In this document: positions 1 through 8,348 of the stretch, piece after piece
How positions within the stretch are numbered: position 1 is the stretch's first letter
Layout of the letters: each line of letters starts with the position of its first letter
Source: Vibrio pomeroyi
Lineage (GTDB): Bacteria > Pseudomonadota > Gammaproteobacteria > Enterobacterales > Vibrionaceae
Reading direction: 5' to 3'
NCBI GenBank assembly: GCA_041879425.1
Contig: CP090855.1
Span: 930,001 to 994,000, forward strand
Length of the DNA: 64,000 nucleotides
Position numbers and translations under genes: made by a program
The notes under the pieces: generated by a model
The model's input: only the letters and a program-made list of their open reading frames with translations
Database searches by the model: none
Told to the model about the DNA's origin: nothing

Positions 1-1
1 C

Positions 2-214
2 GAAGAGGTTTCCGCTGAAGCCGTGGCAATGCAGCGTGAGCTAAGCATCCAGAAAGAAGACAAGATGATTGCTCAACTAGAAGCAAACGGTATGCAAGTA
101 AACCGTGATGTTGATGGTGCGGCTTTCCAACAGGCGATTCAGCCTGTATGGAGCGCTTACATCGAGAAAAATGGCGATGTCATGATCAACAAGATCAAGC
201 TAGCTACTAAGTAA
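2..214 (+). CDS. TRAP transporter substrate-binding protein, C-terminal fragment
   Basis: Only the last 70 codons are present; the reading frame is already open at base 2. The fragment has the charged, helical character of the C-terminus of DctP-type periplasmic receptors, with a terminal segment reading SAYIEKNGDVMINKI. Such receptors bind a carboxylate substrate and hand it to the DctQ/DctM membrane subunits. The genes that follow match the E. coli yia-sgb operon, where YiaO is the receptor for 2,3-diketo-L-gulonate, so a YiaO role is the best inference. The rest of the transporter should lie just left of the window. Family is fairly sure, substrate is inferred from context. Confidence 0.75.
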   Translation, partial: EEVSAEAVAMQRELSIQKEDKMIAQLEANGMQVNRDVDGAAFQQAIQPVWSAYIEKNGDVMINKIKLATK

Positions 215-227
215 CGCGATTGAGTGC

Positions 228-270
228 GATTGCCTAGCGCGTTTTTGGTTAAGAATTTAGCTAGGCAATC
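228..270 (+). other. Intercistronic hairpin between TRAP receptor and sgbE
   Basis: A perfect 11-bp inverted repeat (GATTGCCTAGC / GCTAGGCAATC) encloses a 21-nt loop. No U-run follows the stem, so it is not a standard terminator. It may stabilise the upstream transporter message or reduce readthrough into the catabolic genes. Confidence 0.5.
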
Positions 271-308
271 AACTCGTACTTCAACTCAATACAACATAGG
301 CAAATACC

Positions 309-1019
309 ATGTCTCAAGAACCAAACACGTATCAAGAATTAAAAGAGCGAGTGTTCGCAGCAAACTTACAGCTTCCTAAATATGGCTTAGTTACTTTCAC
401 ATGGGGCAATGTCTCTGAGATCGACCGCGAACGCGGCGTTATTGCCATCAAACCATCTGGTGTGGAATACGATGTAATGACGGCAGACGACATTGTGGTG
501 CTGGATTTAGAAGGCAACCGTATTGAAGGCAAGTTAAACCCTTCAAGTGACACAGCAACCCACGTTGAGCTTTACAAAGCCTTCCCAAACATTGGCGGCA
601 TTGTTCATACGCACTCTCGCAACGCCACTATTTGGGCACAAGCAGGCCGAGATATTCCAGCGTTGGGAACAACACACGCCGATTACTTCTACGGCGATGT
701 CCCTTGTACTCGATTACTCACTAAATCTGAAATTGAGTCTGAGTACGAGAAAAATACAGGCTTGGTGATCATTGAAGAATTCAACCAACGTGATATCGAC
801 CCACAAGCAATGCCAGGCGTGATCATCGCAGGCCATGCGCCATTCACATGGGGCAAAGATGGTTCAGACGCAGTGCACAACGCGGTAGTAATGGAAGAGA
901 TTGCAGCTATGGCAACAGCCACTCGCTCAATCAGCCCAGAAGTCGCTATTCAACCAGAACTGCTCGATAAGCACTACAACCGTAAACACGGTAAGAACTC
1001 ATACTACGGACAGAAGTAA
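309..1019 (+). CDS. sgbE: L-ribulose-5-phosphate 4-epimerase (SgbE/UlaF/AraD family)
   Basis: A 236-residue class II aldolase-fold epimerase that interconverts L-ribulose 5-phosphate and D-xylulose 5-phosphate, the last step of ascorbate/diketogulonate breakdown. Family marks are the N-terminal LPKYGLVTFTWGNVSE, the IKPSGVEY phosphate-binding segment, SSDTATHVELYKAF, the zinc ligands in IVHTHSRNATIWAQ and the later AGHAPFTWGKD histidine. Length matches the family (about 230). The ATG is preceded by an AGG-containing ribosome site. It opens the catabolic part of the operon, and a close paralogue lies at 12749-13447 in the ula cluster. Confidence 0.93.
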   Translation: MSQEPNTYQELKERVFAANLQLPKYGLVTFTWGNVSEIDRERGVIAIKPSGVEYDVMTADDIVVLDLEGNRIEGKLNPSSDTATHVELYKAFPNIGGIVHTHSRNATIWAQAGRDIPALGTTHADYFYGDVPCTRLLTKSEIESEYEKNTGLVIIEEFNQRDIDPQAMPGVIIAGHAPFTWGKDGSDAVHNAVVMEEIAAMATATRSISPEVAIQPELLDKHYNRKHGKNSYYGQK

Positions 1020-1029
1020 GGTTTCACAC

Positions 1030-1872
1030 ATGGATCAGCTGTTTACGCATCAGTCGTCTAAGTACAAGCTATTGGCACTCGATCTCGATGGTACCGCTCT
1101 TAATTCAGAGCACACGATTAGCCAAGAGTTAGTCGAGACGATCAGACAGATCGCTCAGCACACTCATGTCGTTATCGTTACCGGACGCCACCATGTTGCG
1201 GCGAAACCTTATTACGACCAGCTTGGCTTATCGACCCCAATAATTTGTTGCAACGGCACGTACATCTTTGATTACCAGAACGATACGGTCATTCAAGAAA
1301 ACGCCATAGACAAGGCCATCGCAGCCGAATTTATTACGCTTTCTCAAGCACATAACTTGAAGATGGTGATGTACGTTCGTGATGCCATGCTCTATTCAAG
1401 AGCTCGTCCAATTGAATACATGGAAGCGCTGTTGACGTGGTCTCAAACCTTTCCGGAAAGCCAACGCCCCAATATTCAAAAGGTCGACGATTTCCAGCAA
1501 GAAGCTCAAAGCTCTGACTATGTGTGGAAATTTGTTGTGGAAGGCGAAGTAAACACGTTTGCCGAGATTCCTTTCGTAAAAGAGAACTTCAATGGCGAAC
1601 GGTCTTGGATTGACCGGGTCGATTTCGCCGCAACGGGAAACAGCAAAGGTAATGCGTTGACTCGTTACATCGAACCTCTAGGTATCAATCTAGACGAGTG
1701 CATCGCCGTAGGAGACAACCATAACGATATCTCAATGCTTAAGGCCGTTGGTCTCGGCATAGCCATGCACAATGCCGACGACACCGTTAAAAACACCGCA
1801 GACCTTGTCACAGACAAAAATAACGATGACAAGACAGGGCTCGCAGAGCTTTTAAGCCGCTTATTTAAATAG
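1030..1872 (+). CDS. Cof-type HAD-IIB sugar phosphatase in the diketogulonate operon
   Basis: A 280-residue cytoplasmic HAD hydrolase. Motif I is LLALDLDGTALN, motif II lies in VVIVTGRHH, and motifs III/IV are the lysine in NSKGNALTRY and AVGDNHNDISML, with the HAD-IIB cap between. I place the start at the ATG at 1030, 10 nt after the sgbE stop; an open frame reaches back into sgbE but is not needed. Family members are phosphatases of sugar phosphates. A clear paralogue sits beside ulaF at 11816-12637, so it probably acts on a phosphorylated intermediate or dead-end product of this pathway. Exact substrate unknown. Confidence 0.85.
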   Translation: MDQLFTHQSSKYKLLALDLDGTALNSEHTISQELVETIRQIAQHTHVVIVTGRHHVAAKPYYDQLGLSTPIICCNGTYIFDYQNDTVIQENAIDKAIAAEFITLSQAHNLKMVMYVRDAMLYSRARPIEYMEALLTWSQTFPESQRPNIQKVDDFQQEAQSSDYVWKFVVEGEVNTFAEIPFVKENFNGERSWIDRVDFAATGNSKGNALTRYIEPLGINLDECIAVGDNHNDISMLKAVGLGIAMHNADDTVKNTADLVTDKNNDDKTGLAELLSRLFK

Positions 1873-1880
1873 AGAATTTT

Positions 1881-2369
1881 ATGCTAGTCGGAAATACTCA
1901 ACCTTCTAAATTTACCCGAAGCTACCCAATCGCTGTTCAAAATGTGCTTGAGCATATCAACAGCCTAGATACAGATGCTCTAGCTATTGGACGCCACACC
2001 TTACCTGGTTTTGATGCAGACCAAGCTTGGTTCGTTGTACTGGAATATAAAAAAGAGCCACTCGCATGCTTTAAACCAGAAGTACACAAGCACTACTCAG
2101 ATCTGCAAATTGTACTTAAAGGTTCAGAGATCATGGCTTGGTCTAAAGACACTGGTGACCACAAGCTCGCAGAACCTTACAACGAACAGAGAGATCTGCA
2201 GTTTTATGAGTTCGAAGGTGTTGAACTGAACTTTATTCATGCCAAACCGCAGCAGTTCTATCTCTTCACACCCGATACCGTTCATATCACCAACATTGAA
2301 AATGACGACAGCTCGATTATTAGAAAGTTGGTAGTAAAAATTCACAATGACTTACTGGAAGCCAAATAA
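1881..2369 (+). CDS. yiaL: YhcH/YjgK/YiaL family protein
   Basis: A 162-residue cupin-like protein of the YhcH/YjgK/YiaL family. Typical features are the HKHYSDLQIVLKGSE segment with candidate metal-binding histidines, and FYLFTPDTVHITN near the C-terminus. Relatives occur in sialic acid and diketogulonate operons and are thought to act on sugar anomers or ring forms, but the reaction is not settled. E. coli YiaL is encoded in the equivalent operon. The stop codon overlaps the lyxK start by one base, which suggests coupled translation. Confidence 0.85.
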   Translation: MLVGNTQPSKFTRSYPIAVQNVLEHINSLDTDALAIGRHTLPGFDADQAWFVVLEYKKEPLACFKPEVHKHYSDLQIVLKGSEIMAWSKDTGDHKLAEPYNEQRDLQFYEFEGVELNFIHAKPQQFYLFTPDTVHITNIENDDSSIIRKLVVKIHNDLLEAK

Positions 2370-3862
2370 TGAATTACTACATTGGAATTGATTCTGGCGG
2401 CACTTTTATGAAAGCCGCGTTGTTTAACGCAAAAGGTGAGCAACAAGGCCTTGCTCGCGTATCGGCGAGCGTCATTAACGAGAAGCAAGGCTGGGTAGAA
2501 CGCGATCTTGATGCTTTATGGGGGAACGCGGTCGACGTCATTACACAGCTTCTAGATACCACAAAAGTCGATCCATTAGACATCAAAGGCTTAAGCATTT
2601 CAGCCCAAGGCAAAGGCGTTTACCTACTTGATAAAAAGGGACAAAACCTTGGTCATGGCATTATGTCTTCAGACTCGCGTTCGCTGCCCATTGTTAAAGA
2701 GTGGCTAAAACAAGGTAAAGCACAAGAGATCTACCCAACCACACTGCAAACACTTTGGACAGGTCACCCGGTTTCTATCATTCGCTGGATCAAAGACCAC
2801 GATGCAGAGCGCTATAACAACATTGGCGCAGTGATGATGTCTCACGACTATCTTCGCTATCGTTTAACGGGCGAAGTGGCCGCGGAACTGACCAATATTT
2901 CAGAAAGTAACTTTTTCAACTCGATCACTGGTGAGTATGACAAAGCCCTTCTAAAAACATTTGGTATCGAAGAAATTTGGGATGCGCTCCCTCCGGTAGT
3001 GAAACCTCAGCAACAAGCAGGGAAAATCACAGCAGCAGTATCAAAAGAGACAGGCCTTGCACTTGGAACACCTGTGTTTGGCGGGTTGTTTGATGTGGTA
3101 TCAACCGCGATCTGTTCTGGAATCAACTCTTCTGAAGACACTCTGAATTACGTAATGGGCACTTGGGCGGTCACGTCTGGCATCTCAAAGCAAGTGACTC
3201 AAGAAGCGCACAACTTTGTCTATGGCCACTATGCGGTCGATGGTGAATACATCATTCATGAAGCGAGCCCTACCTCTGCGGGCAATTACGAATGGTTCGC
3301 CGATTACCTTGGTGACAATGGTCAACTCGACCACCAGCAAAACCAAGCATTAGTTGAAGCATTAGACACGGCATCAAGCAGCCTCTATTTCGTGCCATTT
3401 CTTTACGGTTCTAACCAAGGTCTCGGCTTGAAGTCAGGCTTCTACGGGCTGCAATCGCACCATACAAAAGGTCACCTGATTCAAGCGATTTGGGAAGGTA
3501 TTTTGTTCTGTCACAACATACATCTTGAACGTATGCGCCAGCGTTTTCCGAAAGCAAACGTATTGAAAGTGACCGGCGGCCCTGCGTCTAGTCCTGTATG
3601 GATGCAAATGCTGGCTGACCTAACCGGTATGACGGTTGAAATATCAGACGTTGATGAAACTGGCTCATTAGGCGCAGCCATGATGGCGATGGTGGGAGCA
3701 GGCGAATTCACATCACTAGAAGAATGCACGCAAGCCATTACCAATTCTGCATCACGTGTCGAACCAAACCCTGAACACTATGACCTATACCAAACAAAAT
3801 ATAAGCACTATCAAAGACTGGTGCAGTTGTTCAAACAATTTGAGGATGAAATGAATGTCTAA
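2369..3862 (+). CDS. lyxK: L-xylulose kinase (FGGY family)
   Basis: A 497-residue FGGY carbohydrate kinase. It has the N-terminal phosphate loop IGIDSGGTFMKAALF, the long LyxK-like stretch TLWTGHPVSIIRW followed by MSHDYLRYRLTGE, the catalytic-domain segment GGLFDVVSTAICSG, VMGTWAVTSGI, and the C-terminal adenosine motif VTGGPASSPVWMQMLADLTG. These agree with E. coli LyxK (YiaP), which phosphorylates L-xylulose and, in this pathway, 3-keto-L-gulonate. Length is normal. Its last 8 bases overlap the start of sgbH. Confidence 0.92.
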   Translation: MNYYIGIDSGGTFMKAALFNAKGEQQGLARVSASVINEKQGWVERDLDALWGNAVDVITQLLDTTKVDPLDIKGLSISAQGKGVYLLDKKGQNLGHGIMSSDSRSLPIVKEWLKQGKAQEIYPTTLQTLWTGHPVSIIRWIKDHDAERYNNIGAVMMSHDYLRYRLTGEVAAELTNISESNFFNSITGEYDKALLKTFGIEEIWDALPPVVKPQQQAGKITAAVSKETGLALGTPVFGGLFDVVSTAICSGINSSEDTLNYVMGTWAVTSGISKQVTQEAHNFVYGHYAVDGEYIIHEASPTSAGNYEWFADYLGDNGQLDHQQNQALVEALDTASSSLYFVPFLYGSNQGLGLKSGFYGLQSHHTKGHLIQAIWEGILFCHNIHLERMRQRFPKANVLKVTGGPASSPVWMQMLADLTGMTVEISDVDETGSLGAAMMAMVGAGEFTSLEECTQAITNSASRVEPNPEHYDLYQTKYKHYQRLVQLFKQFEDEMNV

Positions 3863-4499
3863 GCCCTTATTACAAATGGCACTTGATGCCACTGATATCG
3901 ACACTGCATTAGCCTCAATAGAGCATGTTGCAGATAAGTTAGATGTGATTGAAATCGGGACGATTTTAGCCTTCGCCCACGGCGTAGATAGCATAAGAAT
4001 CCTACGAGAAAAATACCCAAGCCACATCATTGTGTGTGATATGAAAATCACCGATGCCAGCGCTATTTTAACGCGTCTAGCAATGGAAGCGGGTGCCAAC
4101 TGGGTAACCGTAAGTGCAGCGGCTCATATCGAAACAATACGCTCAGCCAAAAAAGTGACGGACGAATTTGGTGGCGAAGTACAAATTGAGCTCTATGGAC
4201 ACTGGACTCTAGACGACGCAAGAGCATGGGTCGACATGGGTATTAAACAAGCAATTTATCACCGCTCACGTGATGCCGAGCTCGCAGGTGTGAGCTGGAC
4301 CGAAGAAGATTTGATAAAAATGCAGAAATTATCGGATATTGGAATTGAACTATCCATAACTGGTGGTATTGTGCCAGACGATCTGCATTTGTTTAAGAAT
4401 CTGTCTGCAAAGTCATTTATTGCTGGTCGTGCATTAGCCGGTAGCAATGGCCGTGACATCGCAGAAAACTTCCATACTGAAATAGGTAAACACTGGTAG
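3855..4499 (+). CDS. sgbH: 3-keto-L-gulonate-6-phosphate decarboxylase
   Basis: A 214-residue TIM-barrel enzyme of the orotidine-phosphate decarboxylase suprafamily, converting 3-keto-L-gulonate 6-phosphate to L-xylulose 5-phosphate and CO2. The signature residues are visible: LQMALD, VIEIGT, the DxKxxD motif in CDMKITD, YHRSRDAELAG, and phosphate-binding ITGGI and FIAGRALAG. It starts inside the end of lyxK, so the two are translationally coupled. A close paralogue is ulaD at 11164-11811. Confidence 0.93.
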   Translation: MSKPLLQMALDATDIDTALASIEHVADKLDVIEIGTILAFAHGVDSIRILREKYPSHIIVCDMKITDASAILTRLAMEAGANWVTVSAAAHIETIRSAKKVTDEFGGEVQIELYGHWTLDDARAWVDMGIKQAIYHRSRDAELAGVSWTEEDLIKMQKLSDIGIELSITGGIVPDDLHLFKNLSAKSFIAGRALAGSNGRDIAENFHTEIGKHW

Positions 4500-4506
4500 C
4501 ACATAT

Positions 4507-5265
4507 ATGAGTGAGCAAATTAAATCGTTGTCTAAAGCACTGACCGTATTGGAATTCCTTGGGAACTACCCGAATGGCGTTTCTCTACAAAAAGTGTCTG
4601 AAGGGACAGGCTTCAACAAGTCTTCTGTCCACCGTATTTTAGCGACGTTTGAAGCCTCTGGTTATGTTGCTCAAATGTGTTCAGGTAAAGAATATCGCTT
4701 AACAATGAAGTTGGTTCAGCTAGGACATGCTGCTATCAACTCTGATGTCACTGGCACGGTTAAGCCATACTTATCTGAACTGCTCGACGATGTGAATGAA
4801 ACGGTTAACTTTCTCTCTTTTGATGCTGACAACATCATTTTTAAAGACAAGTTCGAACCTGTTAACTCTGCCTTTAGAACTCGAACCTACATAGGGCTGC
4901 ATTCACCAATGTACTGCTCTGCTGCAGGTAAATGTTACCTCGCATTCAGCTCAGAGAGCGTTCGAGAAACCTACTGGCAACGCAATGTCAGCACTATGAA
5001 ACCGTTAACTGAGAATACGATTCTCGATAAGTCTCAGTTTTTTGATGTTCTCGATAAAATCAAAGCGCGCGGTTATGCGCTCGATGATGAAGAGAACGAA
5101 GCGGGTATCTCTTGTGTTGCTGTCCCTATTTTTGACAAGAACAAATCTCCTGTATACGCGGTAAGTGTCTCGTCGCTTACGCCCAAAATGAAAGCACTCG
5201 GCTACGAAGAAATTGCTAGCAGAATTCAAGACATTACAACGCGTATAGAACAACAACTCTTTTAA
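4507..5265 (+). CDS. IclR-family regulator within the diketogulonate operon
   Basis: A 252-residue regulator with an N-terminal winged helix (ALTVLEFLGNYPNGVSLQKVSE, then GFNKSSVHRILATFEASGYV) and a C-terminal IclR effector domain (MYCSAAGKCYLAF, GYALDDEENEAGISCVAVPIFD). E. coli uses the IclR-type regulator YiaJ/PlaR for the equivalent genes, so local control is the likely job. It is unusual in sitting inside the operon between sgbH and sgbU, 7 nt after sgbH, which would make it self-regulated with its targets. Repressor or activator role cannot be told from sequence. Confidence 0.9.
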   Translation: MSEQIKSLSKALTVLEFLGNYPNGVSLQKVSEGTGFNKSSVHRILATFEASGYVAQMCSGKEYRLTMKLVQLGHAAINSDVTGTVKPYLSELLDDVNETVNFLSFDADNIIFKDKFEPVNSAFRTRTYIGLHSPMYCSAAGKCYLAFSSESVRETYWQRNVSTMKPLTENTILDKSQFFDVLDKIKARGYALDDEENEAGISCVAVPIFDKNKSPVYAVSVSSLTPKMKALGYEEIASRIQDITTRIEQQLF

Positions 5266-5274
5266 GGAAAAAGA

Positions 5275-6144
5275 ATGTTTGATTCTAAAAACAAATTCAG
5301 ATTAGGTATTTACGAAAAAGCGATGCCAACTTCCCTTACTTGGGAAGAGCGCCTGATTCACGCGAAAGAAGCGGGCTTCGATTTTGTAGAAATTTCTGTC
5401 GATGAGACCGATGAGCGACGTGCTCGTTTAGATTGGTCTGATGAAGAAATTTACGAGCTTCGTCGCCTTTGTGAAAAGCACCAAATGCCTTTCCAATCGA
5501 TGTGTTTAAGCGCGCATCGTAAATTCCCGTTTGGCTCTATGGACGAAGCTATTCGCACGGAATCGCTGATCATCATGGAGAAGGCGATTTCATTAGCATA
5601 CAAACTGGGTATTCGTTGCATTCAAATGGCGGGCTACGACGTGTATTACGAGCCGCAATCGGCTGAAACTCACGCTCGCTTTATTGAAGGCATGCAACAA
5701 GCCACCAAAATGGCGGAGCGTGCAGGCATCATGTTAGGTGTGGAGATCATGGACACACCGTACCTTAACTCTCTGAGCAAGTTTGAAGTACTTAAGCGTG
5801 AAATCCCATCACCTTACTTCATGGCTTACCCAGACGTAGGTAATATTTCTGGTTGGAACTACGACGTGTGTACCGAGCTAAAATTGAGCCGCGATCACCT
5901 AGTACAAGTTCACCTTAAAGACACGCTACGAGTTTCAGAAACCTGTAAAGGTCAGTTCCGAGATCTGGTTATTGGTGAAGGCCAAGTCGACTTCCCTGCT
6001 ATTTTCAAAATACTCGCTGAAATTGATTACAGCGCACCATTAGTGATTGAAATGTGGGCTCAAAATGACAACTGGTTAGACGATATCAAACAAGCAAAAG
6101 CAACGTTGAAATCTATCGCTAACCAATCTGGCTTTGAACTGTAA
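5275..6144 (+). CDS. sgbU: L-xylulose/L-ribulose-5-phosphate 3-epimerase
   Basis: A 289-residue AP-endonuclease-2-like TIM barrel that converts L-xylulose 5-phosphate to L-ribulose 5-phosphate. It begins with RLGIYEKAMPTSLTWEERL and contains the conserved GFDFVEISVDETDERRARLDW, CLSAHRKFPFGS, AGYDVYYEP, GVEIMDTPYLNS, YPDVGNISGWNYD and HLKDT segments with the metal-binding acids and histidines. The ATG follows AAGGAAAAAGA. It is a close paralogue of ulaE at 10274-11155. Confidence 0.93.
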   Translation: MFDSKNKFRLGIYEKAMPTSLTWEERLIHAKEAGFDFVEISVDETDERRARLDWSDEEIYELRRLCEKHQMPFQSMCLSAHRKFPFGSMDEAIRTESLIIMEKAISLAYKLGIRCIQMAGYDVYYEPQSAETHARFIEGMQQATKMAERAGIMLGVEIMDTPYLNSLSKFEVLKREIPSPYFMAYPDVGNISGWNYDVCTELKLSRDHLVQVHLKDTLRVSETCKGQFRDLVIGEGQVDFPAIFKILAEIDYSAPLVIEMWAQNDNWLDDIKQAKATLKSIANQSGFEL

Positions 6145-6154
6145 GGAAACGACC

Positions 6155-6478
6155 ATGACAATTTTTCGCACCGCTTTTTTCGAAGCTGATTTAACTGAAG
6201 ATCAAAAACAAGACTTCTACCAATACATGGAAAACGAAGTCGCGCCTATTATTCGCACATTTCCGAATAACCAAGGGTTAACGCTGAATAAGCCTGAAGC
6301 GATTGAAGCTGAAAGCCATAAGAACCTGCTGCTTATGATGCAACACAGTTACGAGAACGAGTCAGCAATGGCTGCTGCTTTAGATTCTGAGCAACGAATC
6401 AAAAGTATGCATGCGACCAAAGTGATTATTGAGAAATACAACATTCATGTTCATCACATCAATTTTGTACGTGATTAA
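6155..6478 (+). CDS. Small dimeric alpha/beta-barrel (ABM-like) protein
   Basis: A 107-residue protein, last gene of the operon. I start it at the ATG at 6155 (MTIFRTAFFEAD), which has AAGGAA 7 nt upstream; a longer frame overlapping sgbU is unlikely. The pattern of a leading beta strand, a helix with AMAAALDSEQRIKSMHA, and final strand VHHINFVRD is like dimeric alpha-beta barrel monooxygenase-like domains, but no catalytic residues can be assigned. Co-transcription suggests a helper role in diketogulonate metabolism. Another small ABM-type protein occurs at 31036-31350. Confidence 0.65.
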   Translation: MTIFRTAFFEADLTEDQKQDFYQYMENEVAPIIRTFPNNQGLTLNKPEAIEAESHKNLLLMMQHSYENESAMAAALDSEQRIKSMHATKVIIEKYNIHVHHINFVRD

Positions 6479-6517
6479 CGGCTGAATAGGCAATACACCG
6501 TAAAGTCTCAATCGAAA

Positions 6518-6544
6518 AGCAGAAGATCATCTTCTGCTTTTTTT
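6518..6544 (+). terminator. Rho-independent terminator after the diketogulonate operon
   Basis: A near-perfect hairpin with arms AGCAGAAGA and TCTTCTGCT is followed by a run of T. It separates the operon from the MFS gene. Confidence 0.9.
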
Positions 6545-6567
6545 ATCGCTATTGATAAGGAATCACT

Positions 6568-7767
6568 ATGAAAGTATTCCCGTTAAAAGATGCCCCACTG
6601 GTCTTACTGTCTTTGATCTTTTTTATCTGGGGACTCATTACCGTTTCAAGTAACTCCCTCATTCCCTATTACAAAGAAGCTTTCTCTCTCGATTATAAAA
6701 TGGCAATGCTCTTTCCCATGGCCTTTTTTATTACGCGAATAACAGTGTCGCTTCCAACGTCCTTTGTGATGGCGAAAGTGGGTTATAGAAGTACATTGAA
6801 GTTCTGCTTGATGTGGTGCCTTTTCGGCTGCCTAGCCATGGCATATTTGGTCCGAGGAGAACAACTGATTTCAACCCTGCTTGGTATCTTGTTGATGGCT
6901 TCAGGAGTATCGGCCATTCAAGTTGTGAGTTCACCTTACGTATCACTACTCTCGACACCCGATAAGAGCGTTATACGTCAAAGTGTGGCGACAGCTTCGA
7001 ACTCGGTTGGCACTGTGCTTGGCCCGTTGGTACTTACCGCTGTGATCCTCGTAGCGACAAGTTTTAACGTTGACAACACCGCTCATCAAGTTTCGTATCT
7101 GTTCTTACTCATCGCCCTGTTCTTCTTCGGCTTGCTGATATTTTTTAGCAAAATGACGCTCCCAGATATCAAACCAAAGCAGATGACAGGCTTTTGGCGA
7201 GGGTTAACGCTTTTAATTAAAAATCAGCAGTTTATGAAGTTAGCGTTGGTACTCTTGCTGTACATAGGTGTCGAGGTCAGTTTTGGAACCTTTACTATTA
7301 CGTACCTTGCCGATCAGCAATATGGCGGTCTTGGTTTGGTATCCGCTACACAGATCATCGCTCTTTATTGGGTATTCATGTTTGTTGGCAGAGTACTGTT
7401 CGCAAAGTTCGGCAATACAGTAAACAAACATTATCTATTCTCACTGTCTTGCGTAATTGCAGCTTTGATTAGTGCCATTGCGATGTATCAAAATCATGTT
7501 TGGATAGGCTATTTAATGCTTTTCATCGGGCTATGCAATTCAGCTCTCTACCCTATTATTTACGCACAAGCGCTACATGCGTCCAGTAAGCAAAGCTCAC
7601 AAGGGGCAGCGATTCTAATCATGTGTTCAATTGGAGGGGTTATTTTGCCATTCGGACAGGCGAGCTTGATTGATGGGATATCGCTGAGCACGAGTTATAT
7701 TGCGCCTACACTTGCGTATCTATTGATGGTGGTTTTGTATTGGTCGAGCTTGAAACATCGTATTTGA
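6568..7767 (+). CDS. MFS sugar transporter, FucP-like
   Basis: A 399-residue membrane protein with about twelve hydrophobic segments. The start FFIWGLITVSSNSLIPYYKEAF and the later GVSAIQVVSSPYVSLL and ASNSVGTVLGPLVL echo the L-fucose:proton symporter (FucP) branch of the major facilitator superfamily. The substrate is probably a sugar or sugar derivative linked to the neighbouring operons, although a terminator at 6518 and its own ribosome site suggest separate expression. Family confident, substrate unknown. Confidence 0.75.
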   Translation: MKVFPLKDAPLVLLSLIFFIWGLITVSSNSLIPYYKEAFSLDYKMAMLFPMAFFITRITVSLPTSFVMAKVGYRSTLKFCLMWCLFGCLAMAYLVRGEQLISTLLGILLMASGVSAIQVVSSPYVSLLSTPDKSVIRQSVATASNSVGTVLGPLVLTAVILVATSFNVDNTAHQVSYLFLLIALFFFGLLIFFSKMTLPDIKPKQMTGFWRGLTLLIKNQQFMKLALVLLLYIGVEVSFGTFTITYLADQQYGGLGLVSATQIIALYWVFMFVGRVLFAKFGNTVNKHYLFSLSCVIAALISAIAMYQNHVWIGYLMLFIGLCNSALYPIIYAQALHASSKQSSQGAAILIMCSIGGVILPFGQASLIDGISLSTSYIAPTLAYLLMVVLYWSSLKHRI

Positions 7768-7962
7768 ACCATCGGTTTAGATACGTCGCTTGGTTTGAAG
7801 AAGTAAAGAAGTTTAGGGGTTATCGATAGCGAGAAATTCGGCCTGATTGGCCTAGAAGTGAAAAAATACAGAGAATGGATGTAATGCTTCTGATGTTAGT
7901 TTGTGTCAGTGAGTGGCTAATCACCACCACTGATCACACTTAACGCGGGTTTATTTAAGAAA

Positions 7963-8100
7963 TTAAACCCAAGCAGAAGCAACAAGTAGGATAATTGCAC
8001 CCATGATAACGGTAGACTTAGCAAAAAATAGAACTTCATTCATTACTGAAGGTTTTGCTAGTGATGCGTTGTTTTCATTTGTGATTACTGTAGCGTTCAT
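7963..8100 (-). CDS. 45-residue single-span membrane protein
   Basis: A short open frame of 45 codons with ATG at 8100 and stop at 7963. The N-terminal half is polar (MNATVITNENNASLAK). The C-terminal half, FFAKSTVIMGAIILLVASAWV, is one hydrophobic helix ending the protein. A GAG-containing weak ribosome site lies about 8-11 nt upstream. Composition and placement in an otherwise gene-free 580-bp gap support a real small protein. I recognise no family; it could be a tail-anchored regulator of a membrane partner. Confidence 0.55.
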   Translation of the reverse strand: MNATVITNENNASLAKPSVMNEVLFFAKSTVIMGAIILLVASAWV

Positions 8101-8288
8101 ACTGTGTTCTCATCGTTATGTGATCTGAGGTCAATTTTGCGCCGTTATGTGACCAAAGTCAATAATAACTGTAGTTTTATTACACAAATCTAAACTCCAA
8201 CTGAAGAGCACACCAACCAAACAACGCCTCAAAACCTCTGCTTATTCCACGTGATTTTTCATTTAATCAACATCCATTAGATACAAAG
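8101..8288. other. Gap upstream of the small membrane protein
   Basis: AT-rich sequence that must hold the promoter of the 45-residue protein. I see no further coding frame. The 195 bases on the other side (7768-7962) also show nothing clear. Confidence 0.4.
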
Positions 8289-8327
8289 AAAGCCCGAAGC
8301 CTGATACACAGAACACTTCGAGCCTTT
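8289..8327 (-). terminator. Terminator after the ribulose-phosphate epimerase gene
   Basis: On the minus strand AAGGCTCGAAG pairs with CTTCGGGCTTT (one G-U pair) across a 16-nt loop, followed by a T-rich tract. Confidence 0.75.
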
Positions 8328-8348
8328 GTAGGGCAATAGATACACAAC

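Noticed and set aside
901..1029. Upstream extension of the HAD phosphatase frame into sgbE
   Set aside because: It overlaps sgbE by more than 100 bp and the family starts near the ATG at 1030.
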